Shown here: positions 12,186-21,681 of the stretch, piece by piece
How the letters are laid out: the number at the start of each line of letters is the position of its first letter
Position numbering within the stretch: the stretch's first letter is position 1
Source: Callorhinus ursinus
Lineage: Eukaryota; Chordata; Mammalia; Carnivora; Otariidae
Assembly: GCF_003265705.1 (NCBI RefSeq)
Contig: NW_020313168.1
Location: 5,277,862-5,341,861, forward strand
Direction of reading: 5' to 3'
DNA: 64,000 nucleotides
Translations under genes and position numbers: made by a program
The notes under the pieces: model-generated
What the model was told of the DNA's origin: nothing
Database searches by the model: none
What the model saw: only the letters and a program-made list of their open reading frames with translations

Positions 12186-13920
12186 AAAGTGCAATAGAAC
12201 AGACTCTCCTAATTTCTTTAAACTAGTCCTTGAATAGGATTAATGTCCCAGGTCCCTCATTTCTGCAGATGCCAGATGCCCAGGCAGCAGGGCTGAAACT
12301 AGGGACAGGCGGTTGAGTCGCCTGCCTGGGCCTGGCAGTGAGCGTGAGTGCCACGTGAGGGTCACGCACCCTAGCACCTTACTCTCCTCACCCTGGGCTC
12401 GGCCGCGCAGGGCAGCATTAGCATCGTCTTTCATTTCAGTCTTAAATGGAAAAGTAGATTAAGAAGCTACAGACCCAACTGGAGTTTGCAGCCATGTGAA
12501 CAGTTCTCCTTTGTTAGCCGCACACAGCTGAGGAGGAAATTAACAATGAGGAATTCACATTTGGCAAGAAGCAAAATATGAAAGCCTGATTGCTGGCTTC
12601 CTAATGGACAAGGTTATTTTCCTCAACAGAGAGCGTTAGGTTGCCCAAGGAACCATCTGCAGGGTCCGAAAGCATTTAGGATCAGACCCCTCTGCCCATG
12701 TCAGCCTAGTCCACTGATCTGGAGTAGGATGTGAAATTCTATTCTGGTTGTTTTAGCTTTAATCCACTGAAGCCATGGTCCAAGGGCTGAGAGAGGGATC
12801 AGGGGCCATGTGTCGCTGATTGGGCCCTATCTTTTGGAGAGACCTGCACTCGCTCAGAACAGCCAGAGGTAAAATCTTCCTATCACCCTAGCAAGGACGG
12901 AACGGCCAAACCAACAGCAAAGAAGGGGCCTGTCTTAGCCCCAGCCCTTTTGGGTCCCAGAGACAACCCCCCCCGGCCCCCCCCCCCCCACCCCGTCCCA
13001 CTCCTTTCCCCGGCTGTCTTGGGAATGCTGTGCTGCAAACAGGGCTGCATCTGTCAGCTTTTCACCAGCAGGCTGTCTCTCCTTCCTGTTAGAGGAATCT
13101 GTGAGAATCGTTCAAATAAGTGGATGTGTCACAAAGGTGGAAAATGCACATCTGAGCTGAAATCAGGACAGCCCAAATGAGCAAAATTGAAAGCTCTAAG
13201 GGACGAGCTGACCTCGAAATTACACTCACCCTGTGCTTCCCCCACCCGCTTCTCCTTTCTCCCTTAGACCCAAGGTTGAGAAAAGCTGGGACCTGATAAA
13301 ATGTGTGGCTTTTCCCTTCCAGCCTTGAGTGGATGCTTAGAGGAAACTCGTGAGACCCTTAAACACTGGGTTCTCTGCGGAGATTCTCCCAAGGGCTGCT
13401 TGGGTAGCATGCAAATGGAGAGGATGCCGTGAGGCCGTTTACACAAAGGATGCCTGGTATTTGCATGTAATTTCCTCACGCACCCGGTGCCACCCCTCAC
13501 CAGACCATTTATTCAAGTTAAAAGCATTTTTATGGCTCTCTTGATGGCAATCACTTCTGGATTTTTCCTTTGTCTGTGCCGTCTTCTCCCGCAGGCCCTC
13601 TCCCTGGCCCAGATCTCTGGCAAGGGAGCCAAGTGGCGCCAAGGAAGGACCAGAGAGGAATGCAGGACTGGCCCCCAAGAGGTGGCTCCTCCAAGGCTTG
13701 GTTGCATATCTCTTCTTTGCCCTGGGCACTGGCTGAAGTTCTCTTTTCCCAAACAATAACACTGGGATTACATTGTAGAAAGTGGGACTTGAACTCAATT
13801 CCCAGAAAGTCTCTTTGAGCTACAATTTTCTCCAAACTATCCCCTATCCCCTTCTCTTCTGCCTCATGAGCCTAGGGGGCTGGTTATCACTTCTTTTTGT
13901 TTTTTAAAATCAATTGAAAA
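12186..13920. other. Repeat-poor intergenic stretch, no gene seen
   Basis: One of the few long intervals between the two genes free of recognisable transposons. It contains a C-rich tract at 12966-12998. Overlapping frames at 13439-13835 on both strands have no known domain. It could hold regulatory sequence, which cannot be judged without cross-species alignment. Confidence 0.45.
12966..12998. repeat. C-rich tract
   Basis: C runs of about 8, 13 and 4, broken by GG and A. The minus strand is G-quadruplex-capable by pattern. Confidence 0.8.
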
Positions 13921-14025
13921 GAATTTTTTTTTTTGAGTAGGTTCCACACCCAATGTGGAGCTTGAACTCACAACCCTGAGATCAAGAGTCACATGCTCTA
14001 CCGACTAAGCCAGCCAGGCAACCCT
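13921..14025 (-). repeat. Short old Can-SINE, minus strand
   Basis: Poly-T, GAGCTTGAACTCACAACCCT, AGATCAAGAGTCACATGCTC, CAGCCAGGCAACCC. This is the short subtype without a CT-rich part. Confidence 0.88.
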
Positions 14026-14034
14026 ATTGCTTCT

Positions 14035-14097
14035 CTTTATTTTATTTATTTATTTATTATTTATTTATCTATCTATTTATTTATTTATTTATCCTAC
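14035..14097. repeat. (TTTA)n microsatellite with TCTA interruptions
   Basis: About 60 bp of TTTATTTATT-type tetranucleotide with ATCTATCT in the middle. Likely length-polymorphic. Confidence 0.9.
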
Positions 14098-14105
14098 TAT
14101 TTCTT

Positions 14106-14304
14106 TTTTAAAGATTATTTATTTATTTATTTGAGATAGAGAAGGCGAGCAGGAGTCTTGGGGGGGGGCAAGGGGCAGAGGGAGAGGGAGAAGCAGGCTC
14201 CCCGCTGAGCAAGGAGCCCTGTGTAGGGCTCAATCCCAGGACCCTGGGATCATGACCTGAGCCTAAGGCAGACGCTTAACGACTGAGCCACCCAGGTGCC
14301 CCCC
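14106..14304 (-). repeat. Can-SINE, minus strand
   Basis: Begins AAAGATTATTTATTTATTTA, includes a run of nine G near 14160, and ends GAGCCACCCAGGTGCCCC. Confidence 0.93.
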
Positions 14305-14319
14305 TAAAGATAAATTCTT

Positions 14320-14522
14320 TTTTTTTTTTTTTAAGATTTTATTTATTTATTTGAGAGAGCGAGAATGAGAGAGAGAGAGAGCACATGAGAGGGGGGAGGG
14401 TCAGAGGGAGAAGCAGACTCCCCGCTGAGCAGGGAGCCCGATGTGGGACTCGATCCCGGGACTCCAGGATCATGACCTGAGCCGAAGGCAGTCGCTCAAC
14501 CAACTGAGCCACCCAGGCACCC
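14320..14522 (-). repeat. Can-SINE, minus strand
   Basis: Complete antisense copy. TSD AAGATAAATTCTT at 14307-14319 and 14523-14535. It lies head-to-tail after the previous SINE with only 15 bp between. Confidence 0.95.
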
Positions 14523-14623
14523 AAGATAAATTCTTAATAAAATAAAATTACCTGGCCCTCACTGGCTGCTGTGAAGAAGCAATGAGTGAATCAAGGCTCA
14601 GTTAAAAAGAAATAATAGGAAAA

Positions 14624-14817
14624 GGGGTGCCTGGGTGGCTCAGTCGGTGAAGCGTCTGCCTTCCACTCAGGTCATGATCCCAGGGTCCTGGGATGGAGCC
14701 CCACATCCGGAAACTGGCTCAGCAGGAAGCCTGCTTCTCCCTCTGTCTGCTGCTCCCCCAGCTTGTACCCTCTCTCTCTCTGACTAGTAAATAAATAAAA
14801 TCTTAAAAAAAAAAAAA
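14624..14817 (+). repeat. Can-SINE, plus strand
   Basis: GGGGTGCCTGGGTGGCTCAG head and A-rich tail. It abuts an opposite-strand short SINE, forming an inverted pair. Confidence 0.92.
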
Positions 14818-14921
14818 AGAATTTATCTTTGAGTAATCTCTACACCAAACATGGGGCTTGAACTCACAAGCCCTGAGATCAAAAGTCATATGCTCTACAG
14901 ACTGAGCCGGCCAGGCACCCC
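14818..14921 (-). repeat. Short old Can-SINE, minus strand
   Basis: TGAGTAATCTCTACACCAAA, GGGGCTTGAACTCACAAGCC, then GAGCCGGCCAGGCACCCC. Short subtype. Confidence 0.88.
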
Positions 14922-14999
14922 AGGGCCAGGTTACTTTACAGACGAGAGGACGGAGAACTGGTAAGAGCTTAGTTCAAAGTTATGTCACTGGTTAGGGTC

Positions 15000-15190
15000 T
15001 TGATTTGTCCAACCCAAAGTCAGTGTTTTTTCTCTGTCTCCGTTTTTTCAGTTGTAAAATGGGGGTGTTAAGAGCACGTACTTCATAGGGTTACTGTGAA
15101 GGATGAATGCTTTAATATGTAAAAGCGTTCAAAATAGGGCCTGGCAGAGAGAGTGTTCAATAAATGTCCACTAATATTACTGTGCTATGC
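15000..15190 (+). repeat. MIR relic, plus strand
   Basis: TTTTTCAGTTGTAAAATGGG, GGGTTACTGTGAAGGATGAA and TGTTCAATAAATGTCCACTA are the sense core and 3' end of MIR. Confidence 0.8.
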
Positions 15191-15794
15191 CTTGTTTTTC
15201 TTTTCTTTTCTTATTCTAAGCATTGGATTCCTGACTCATTTGTGGGAGGAGGAACCAGTTAGGCTTGGACAGTGTTATCTAAGATGAGGAATGAACCCGT
15301 TTCCCAGACTCAGAGCAGGCTGAGCTGGGACCAGAACAGATCCTTGCAAGCAACAGAACTGAGCTGCCCTATTTACCCACATCCCCGCCTGGCTCTGACT
15401 GAGACCCTCAGATTCAGAGAAACCCATAAAGAGGACGGTACAGGATGTTGAGGGCAGGAAGAACAAAGGTTTCTGAGCAGAGCCCAAGATGATAAGGCAA
15501 CATTTTACTCTGCAATGTGCTGAAGGCCTTCTATTTTGAGGTGGTTCTAGATTCTTCATGACTGATATTATACCTTATTGTTACTCTAAGGTAGGGCCTG
15601 CATGTGGGGAAAGGAGTATCAAGAAGGACATCAGTTCCCTCCCAGAGATATGTCCGGAAACCTTCCAGTGGTTAGGGCCAGGGGCTGGAGGGAGGGCTCT
15701 GAACTCTGCCAGGTGCTTGGGAGAAGGCTGCCCACCAGCTTGTCTGGGCCAGGGACTTGACCTGTAGCTCAAGCCCCTCTTACAGCATCAGTCA
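15191..15794. other. Intergenic, no gene seen
   Basis: No repeat or exon recognised. A 94-codon minus-strand frame (15559-15275) and opposing frames near 15558-15772 lack any domain. Confidence 0.45.
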
Positions 15795-15809
15795 ATATAA
15801 ATAACAGCA

Positions 15810-16004
15810 GGGCGCCTGGGTGGCCCAGTTGGTTAAGCGACTGCCTTCGGCTCAGGTCATGATCCTGGAGTCCCGGGATTGAGTCCTGCATCGGGCTTCC
15901 TGCTCGGCAGGGAGTCTGCTTCTCCCTCTGACCCTCTTCCCTCTCGTGCTCTCTATCTCTCATTCTCTCTCTCTCAAATAAATAAATAAAATCTTTAAAA
16001 AAAT
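15810..16004 (+). repeat. Can-SINE, plus strand
   Basis: Full-length GAGTCCCGGGATT subtype with a perfect 15-bp TSD ATATAAATAACAGCA at 15795-15809 and 16005-16019. Confidence 0.95.
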
Positions 16005-16019
16005 ATATAAATAACAGCA

Positions 16020-16679
16020 ATGTGTTCCTGCCCCATCCTGGGGACTCTGGAGAAAACCAAGGCAAGTGGGCTTCGGTGCCTTTAGCACCAGGTCTGTTGC
16101 TGAAAAGAAGGCAATGAAAAATGCAAAATATAATCAAGAAAGAGCTAGACTCTATAAAAAGGCTTAGCGAACCTAATCAAGGGAACTGAACACTCCACAG
16201 ACTGTACTTCAAACATTGTGAAAAGTTGTTGAAGTCATGTTCTAGCAGTTGAAATTTCTGATCAGTCCACCCTCTCAGAAAAAAAACCCACTAGACCCAC
16301 AAATAAAATAAAAGGCTTAAAATACAGATGTCTATAATTAAGTTTTAGAACGACGCCTTCTGCCTGTCCAAGGCTCCCACAGTCTTGTGTGTTTTTATCA
16401 AGAGGGGCCCCTTGTTCTGCCTGGCCCTATTCGCGTTCCCCTGCTTTGACTTTTCGCACGCAGGCCTCCAAAGTTTCCAAAAGATGCAATCAGAGGGTGG
16501 ACGACTTGATCTTATCTTAGGCTGATGCTCTCCAAACTTCAGAGCTACAGCAGCCGCCTCAGGGACCCAAAAACAGAGTGCAGGGAAAGAGTTCGGCGCT
16601 CTGAAAGGAGCTACGTGAGAGGGATGGCGACATCTTCCTAGAGGGTTACCGGCATTGAGTAATCTCCCCACGCCTGGGA
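16020..16679. other. Upstream flank of the RNF157 CpG island
   Basis: Moderate composition with no recognised repeat. Could contain distal promoter elements; no specific motif is strong enough to name. Confidence 0.45.
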
Positions 16680-17156
16680 GATGGGATCAGCAGGGCACTT
16701 TGGGGCAGAGGCGCTGGGGGGGCGAGAGAGATGCTCACGCCACGCAGTCCTCTGCGGCGAACGCACTGGGACCGCTACGACTGCGGGCCGGGGTCAGGGC
16801 CCGGGGGCCGGGGCGCCCCTCTGCCAGCTCCTGACCGCCGGCTCGCTGATGCCAGGGGCGGGGCTGGAGCAGCCTTCCCTCCGCCGGACGGCCGCGCACC
16901 GCCTTCGGGGCTCTGGGAGAATGGCGAGCATCCTCCGGGCCCGACTGTCGTCCGACCGGGATCCCGCAGACACCCCGGCCCCCGCCCGTAGCCTCGAGCC
17001 CCCAACCGGCTCCCCGCGCCGGGATCGCCGCCGCTCGCGCCGCATCCCACCGCCCATTGGCTGGCGCGCCGCCGACGCCCCGCCCCGCCCCGCCATTGGC
17101 CGCGGCCGCCGCGGGCCCCGCGCTCTAGCGGTCGCTGACATCACGCGGCCTGAGGT

Positions 17157-17180
17157 GGCGGCGGCGGCGGCGGCGGCGGC
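17157..17180 (+). repeat. RNF157: (GGC)8 trinucleotide repeat, probable RNF157 5'UTR or core promoter
   Basis: Eight uninterrupted GGC units 205 nt upstream of the RNF157 start codon. Whether it is transcribed depends on the start site. Confidence 0.85.
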
Positions 17181-17243
17181 TGCGCCCCCGGCCCGGCCCG
17201 CAGCCCCCTTCGGCAGAGGCGCCGCCGCGGGGCCCGGCGGAGG

Positions 17244-17357
17244 ATGGTGCGCAGCGCGCCGGGGGCTCCCCGCTGCCACAGCCGCAGCGCCGAGGCGGAG
17301 CCGGCCGCGGCGGGCAGCCGACCCCCGCACCGCGCGCGGGGCGAGCGGCCGCGGTGA
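17244..17357 (+). other. RNF157: uORF in the probable RNF157 5' leader
   Basis: ATG at 17244 in a strong context (A at -3, G at +4) opens 37 codons (starts MVRSAPGAPRCHSR) and stops at TGA 17355-17357. This is 28 nt before the RNF157 ATG and in a different frame. If the leader includes it, ribosomes would have to reinitiate or leak past it. Confidence 0.6.
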
Positions 17358-17385
17358 GGCGCGAGGGTGGCGCGGGCGCAGCGCC

Positions 17386-17473
17386 ATGGGGGCCCTGACC
17401 AGCCGGCAGCACGCGGGCGTGGAGGAGGTGGACATCCCGTCCAATTCCGTGTACCGCTACCCGCCCAAGTCCG
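17386..17473 (+). CDS. RNF157: RNF157 exon 1 coding part (RING-type E3 ubiquitin ligase)
   Basis: From the ATG in GCGCCATGG (near-ideal Kozak context) the 29 codons begin MGALTSRQHAGVEEVDIPSN and continue SVYRYPPKS; the first base of the next Gly codon ends the exon at a GTGAGG donor (17474). This is the N-terminus of RNF157, paralogue of MGRN1 (which starts MGSILSRR). MGALTS has Gly2 and Ser6, so the protein is a candidate for N-myristoylation. From family knowledge RNF157 is an E3 ligase of about 679 aa expressed mainly in brain, linked to neuronal survival through APBB1/Fe65 and to cell-cycle control. The RING domain lies in exons beyond this window. Confidence 0.96.
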
Positions 17474-17850
17474 GTGAGGGCCGGCGGGCGCGGGCCGGGG
17501 CGCCACCCGGGGCCGGGGGTGGGAGGTCTGCGGGCCGGTGCGCAGGGGTCCTTGGCTGGGTCGCCGCGGTGGCCGGCCGGCCCGCCGCCCGAGGACGCGA
17601 GCGGCCTGCAGGCCATGTGCCTGGTGGCAGAGACGCGTGCGGGGGGACTGCGGCTCCCGAGGGGCGGGGTGCCCGCGGCCCCGACGGGACCCCTCCTCCG
17701 CGCCCGGTGCGCCTTTTCCCCTCGGGAGCTGATCTCTCCAGGGATATTCAGCTTGATCTAGGGGAGGCGGGCCTGGCATCCGGCACCGGCGCCTGTGCTG
17801 GGAGGCCGGCCGGGGTCCGCGCATCCAGGCCTCTGGAGAGGGAGGCACGG

Positions 17851-18661
17851 GCCCAGGTTGGAAGTAGGTTTCTCAGGGCGAAGCTTCCGATGCCTGCTGG
17901 AGGATGGAGGCCCAGAATGCGTTTGCAGGGCTGCGCTTTTCAAGAGGCTGTCAGAAGCCAAAAGAAGTGTTTAACAGAAATGTTTGGGAGTCTTGAGTGT
18001 CAGAGTCAGCCGGGTTGTCCCTTTGCCAGAGTAGCGGCAGACCTGGTTTTTAGAATGCGGATTGCTTGGGGACAGGGCAGAGGTATTTAAAATGTATAGA
18101 AGTATTCCGTTTGTTTTCAGAATCATTAAAAAGGTAAATGTGTCCAACCTCTGGGTTGTGGCATAAAGCGTCAGAGGTGGAGGAGGATTTTGACAGCGAA
18201 GGATAGAGGATCACAAGTGGATTGAGCACCGGCCAATTCTGGACTGCTCGTGCATGACCTAACTCTATGCTCTTTATTTTTTATTGCTTTTCTCAAGACT
18301 TCTGGGGGACCGGTGGCTACCATCTTCTCTTTGGCCTAGGACCTGAGGAGGATTTTGGTGATCTTGGAGAGGTGTCAGAATTGGAGCCTTAGAATAAAGA
18401 CATGCTAATGAGATGAGCTGGTTTCCCAGCAGTGTGTCCAGTCTGTGCCAGGTGGAAGCAGGGACCAGACAATGGACCTGCACCCTGCAGAGTGTCTGCG
18501 AGAGCTGTGTTTCTGATGCTTTTGTGCCAAAGCATGAATCCTTGCCGACATGAATATGATTAAGAGCTGTTTTAGAACAGTCTAAGATAAAGCTGCGGAT
18601 CTTTAGCGTTTTAATAAAACTCTAGCTAATTACGACTATATGAAACCAATGCCAAAAGAAG
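17851..18661 (+). other. Intron 1 start, repeat-free
   Basis: About 800 bp without a recognised transposon just downstream of the CpG island. Intronic enhancer content is possible but no motif stands out. Confidence 0.45.
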
Positions 18662-18678
18662 CATGCACTTTGCTTTTT

Positions 18679-18913
18679 TTTTTTTTTTAAATTTCATTAG
18701 GTTGTTGTGTTTTTGTTTTTTTTTTAAAGATTTTATTTATTTATTTGACAGAGAGAGACACAGCGAGAGAGGGAACACAAGCAGGGGGAATGGGAGAGGG
18801 AGAAGCAGGCCTCCCGCCAAGCAGGGAGCCCGATGCGGGGCTCGATCCCAGGACCCTGGGATCATGACCTGAGCCGAAGGCAGACGCTTAACGACTGAGC
18901 CACCCAGGCGCCC
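18679..18913 (-). repeat. Can-SINE, minus strand, with probable 3' transduction
   Basis: TSD CATGCACTTTGCTTTTT at 18662-18678 and 18914-18930 encloses the SINE plus, on its tail side, a first poly-T, about 30 bp of non-SINE sequence (18689-18714) and then the SINE's own poly-T. On the minus strand this reads SINE, A-tail, unique sequence, second A-tail. That is the structure expected when a transcript reads past its own tail. Confidence 0.85.
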
Positions 18914-19383
18914 CATGCACTTTGCTTTTTAATAGACAAAAATATGCACAAGTATTTGTGGGTTGCTTTTTTTTTCCCCCTGAAATCACTTAGCTTTTAT
19001 TGATCACAATATGGAACATGTTTTGCTGAGCTTGGAGATTTCAGTAGAGTTTGCAGTCTCAGAAGAGGATTCACCCTCCCTTCACGTGTGGGAATTAGCA
19101 TAGGTAAATCTCTGGAAGGCTGTTCCCCAAAGGTTAGTAATACAAGTATGAATCTTGGTTGATGATCATAAAAGGATCAAAAGGCCAAACTAAAACTTTT
19201 CTTAACCAAAACACTCAGTGCTAACTAACGGTCTGAAATAATTCTCTCCACTCCGTCCATGTTTTAAAAGTGTTAACTAGTTGTAAATCATTTCTAATTG
19301 GAAGTTATGTATGTGAGAAATCTTTACAACAAGGGGACCACATTATTTATGTTGAAGATAGAACACAAAAAATAAGAATCAGG

Positions 19384-19545
19384 AACGCCTGGGTGGCCCA
19401 GTTGGGTAGGCATCTGCCTTGGGCTCAGGCCACGATCAGGCTCCCTGCTCAACATGGAGTCTCCTCTCTCTCCCTCTGCCTCCCCCCTCCACCCCGGTTC
19501 TCTCTCTCTCAAATAAAAAAATAAAATCGTAAAAAAAAAAAAAAG
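19384..19545 (+). repeat. Can-SINE, plus strand
   Basis: ACGCCTGGGTGGCCCAGTTG head, shortened middle (CACGATCAGGCTCCC joins two parts) and A-tail. Short TSD AGAATCA on both sides. Confidence 0.9.
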
Positions 19546-19669
19546 AAAAGAATCATAACATTCAGGTCCCAGTCAGCAAACCTTTGTGTACTTGAGAATT
19601 TCCGTGAACTTGTTTATGCTCTAGTGTGGAGGCATCTCCCACCCTTCATCTGATCTTTAAATTGACCTG

Positions 19670-19840
19670 TTTTTTTGTAGAATGATAGTATTGTAGACCT
19701 GAAAGGAACCTTTGAGAGAATTTGGCCCAAGATACGCTCATCTCACCGATAAGAAAATGGAAGTCAGAGAAACAAATTGGTATGGCCAGGGTCTCGCAGT
19801 TAGTGCTCTTCTCTATAAGCCATCAGCCTCTGCCTTTCAC
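19670..19840. repeat. Diverged MIR/L3-like relic
   Basis: GTAGACCTGAAAGGAACCTT and CACCGATAAGAAAATGGAAG followed by GGTCTCGCAGTTAG resemble an old mammalian-wide SINE/LINE consensus. Confidence 0.4.
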
Positions 19841-19957
19841 AAGGAATTGGACTTGTGATGATTTGTGGAAAGGAAGCTGTTCTGTGCCAGGACTGAGACA
19901 AAACTCAAAGGCCTGTCCTTGTTGAAGGATCAGACTGGGTTGATTTTGAGAAGTCTT

Positions 19958-20146
19958 ACCTTTTTAAAAAAAAAATATTTTATTTATTTATTTGACAGAG
20001 AGAAACAAGGTGAGAGAGGGAACCCAAGCAGGGGGAGTGGGAGAGGGAGAAGCAGGCTTCCCGCGGAGCTGGGAGCGCAATGCGGGGCTCCATCCCAGGA
20101 CCTGAGCCGAAGGCAGACGCTTAATGACTGAGCCACCCAGGTGCCT
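19958..20146 (-). repeat. Can-SINE, minus strand
   Basis: TSD GAGAAGTCTT at 19948-19957 and 20147-20156. Slightly shortened in the middle (CATCCCAGGACCTGAGCCG lacks the CCTGGGATCATGA block). Confidence 0.92.
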
Positions 20147-20156
20147 GAGAAGTCTT

Positions 20157-20504
20157 CTTATCTTCAGTAGTGATAGAGCAAAGCAAATAGCAGAGTCTGC
20201 TTTCTTCAGGTGACCGGCTAAGCCGAGACCTCTGGCTCTCTGGAAAGTCTCAAGCTCTGCTGCCTGTGGAATAGTTTCAAAAAGCAGCTCTGTCATCCGT
20301 CCCTGTCTTGATGGTCACAGTGCCCAGCAGAATTGCTTTCCTTATTTTGTATTTTTAGAGGAACCCCTTAGTTTTGTATGCTCACTGAACTGGAAATATT
20401 TAGAAATTATTGAGAACGGTGGATTTCCTGTTGAAACTTAGGTTTCATTTTTTTAGAGATGGGGGAAATAAAATAGCCTAAATTTTTGACAATTATTTAT
20501 TTTT
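20157..20504 (+). other. Intronic, no feature seen
   Basis: Unremarkable sequence between two SINEs. Confidence 0.4.
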
Positions 20505-20632
20505 GGGGGGCGCCTGGGTAGCTCAGTCAGTTAATTGTCGGACTCTTGATCTCAGCTCAGGTCTTGATCTCGGGGTCATGAGTTCAATCCCCACATTGGG
20601 CTCCACGCTGGGTGTGGACCTACTTTAAAAAA
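20505..20632 (+). repeat. Older Can-SINE, plus strand
   Basis: GGGGGCGCCTGGGTAGCTCA, GACTCTTGATCTCAGCTCAG, CATTGGGCTCCACGCTGGGT and A-tail. No CT-rich segment. Confidence 0.9.
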
Positions 20633-20680
20633 AAATACTTATTTTTTGAATAAGTAATATAAGTTACATGATTCAAAGTT

Positions 20681-20877
20681 TTTTTTATTTTTAAAGATTT
20701 TATCTATTTATTTAGGGAGGGAGCGTGAGTGGGGCGGGGGGGGGTGGACAGAGAGGGAGAGAAAGAATCTCCAGCAGACTCTGAGCAAAGCCAGAGGCCG
20801 GACTGGATCCCATGACCTTGAGATCATGACCTGAGCCGAAGGCAGACGCTTAATCGACTGAGCCACCCAGGCGCCCC
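20681..20877 (-). repeat. Can-SINE, minus strand
   Basis: Poly-T, AAGATTTTATCTATTTATTT, G-rich stretch, GAGCCACCCAGGCGCCCCC at the head. Weak TSD (GATTCAAAGTTTT versus CGTTTCAAAATTT). Confidence 0.9.
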
Positions 20878-21080
20878 CACGTTTCAAAATTTAATAGAAT
20901 GAAAAGTCATGCAGTGAAAATCTTGTTCTCATTGTACTATTCATCTACCCATTTTCTTCCCATACACCTCCCCTCCCTGTGTAACCACTTTTGGTTTCTT
21001 TGGAATTCTTCCAGTTTCTGGTGCAGATAAAAGCATAACATACAATTTAGACTGTTCTGCACCTTTTTTCCCCACTTTTT

Positions 21081-21190
21081 AAAAAAGATTTTATATTTTT
21101 AAGTAGTCTCTATGCCCAGTGTGGGTCTTGAACTCACAACCCCGGGATCAAGAGTCACATGCTCTACCGACTGAGCCAGCCAAGTGTCCT
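21081..21190 (-). repeat. Short old Can-SINE, minus strand
   Basis: AAGTAGTCTCTATGCCCAGT, GGTCTTGAACTCACAACCCC, GAGCCAGCCAAGTGTCC. Short subtype, followed by poly-T. Confidence 0.87.
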
Positions 21191-21264
21191 TTTTTTTTTT
21201 TTTTTTTCACTTTTAGGGATTTTTGGGGTTTTTTTTTTTTTTTTCCCATATTGAAAGTTTCTGT

Positions 21265-21481
21265 TTTTTTTTTTTTTTAAGATTTTATTTATTTATTTGA
21301 CAGAGAAGCACAGAGAGAGAGGGAACACAAGTAGGGGGAGTGGGAGAGGGAGAAGCAGGCGTCCTGAGGAGCAGAGAGCACAATATGGGGCTCGATCCCA
21401 GGACCCTGGGACCATGACCTGAGCTGGGATCATGACCTGAGCCGGAGGCAGACGCTTAAGGACTGAGCTACCCAGGCTCCC
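21265..21481 (-). repeat. Can-SINE, minus strand, with internal duplication
   Basis: The block GGGA(C/T)CATGACCTGAGC occurs twice in succession (about 21408-21441), making this copy longer than its relatives. The rest is the standard antisense layout ending GAGCTACCCAGGCTCCC. Confidence 0.9.
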
Positions 21482-21681
21482 TGTTCTTTAACAGCTGTAT
21501 AATATTCCTTTGTATGCTAATGCCCTGTTTTAACATAGTCTTCTGTTGATGAACATTTGGGAGCTTTTTGTTGTTGTTTTTTCAGTTTTTTACTGTTGTA
21601 AACAGTGCAGCAATGATGGATGTTATACAAATGTTCTTAGGTGATATTTGGCTTTCTTAATAAATACATGATTTTTAGTCA

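Larger units (their letters stand above)
16680..17850. promoter_or_regulatory. RNF157: CpG island and promoter region of RNF157
   Basis: CpG-dense DNA spanning the upstream region, exon 1 and the start of intron 1. The core shows two ATTGG boxes (17056-17060 and 17095-17099) flanking tandem CGCCCCGCC GC boxes, and a CRE-like TGACATCA at about 17137-17144. A (GGC)8 run follows at 17157-17180. TATA-less; transcription most likely starts between about 17,100 and 17,240, which is inferred from motif layout only. Confidence 0.8.
20640..21680 (-). repeat. Old L1 3'-end relic, antisense, carrying three SINEs
   Basis: TTGAATAAGTAATATAAG, then CATCTACCCATTTTCTTCCC and CACTTTTGGTTTCTTTGGAA, and after the insertions GCTGTATAATATTCCTTTGT and AAACAGTGCAGCAATGATGG. 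These are antisense landmarks of ancient L1 3' ends. SINEs at 20681-20877, 21081-21190 and 21265-21481 interrupt it. Confidence 0.65.

Noticed and set aside
16681..18090. 469-codon plus-strand open frame as a gene
   Set aside because: It contains RNF157 exon 1 but runs straight through the GTGAGG donor into intron 1. Its length reflects GC-rich, stop-poor DNA.
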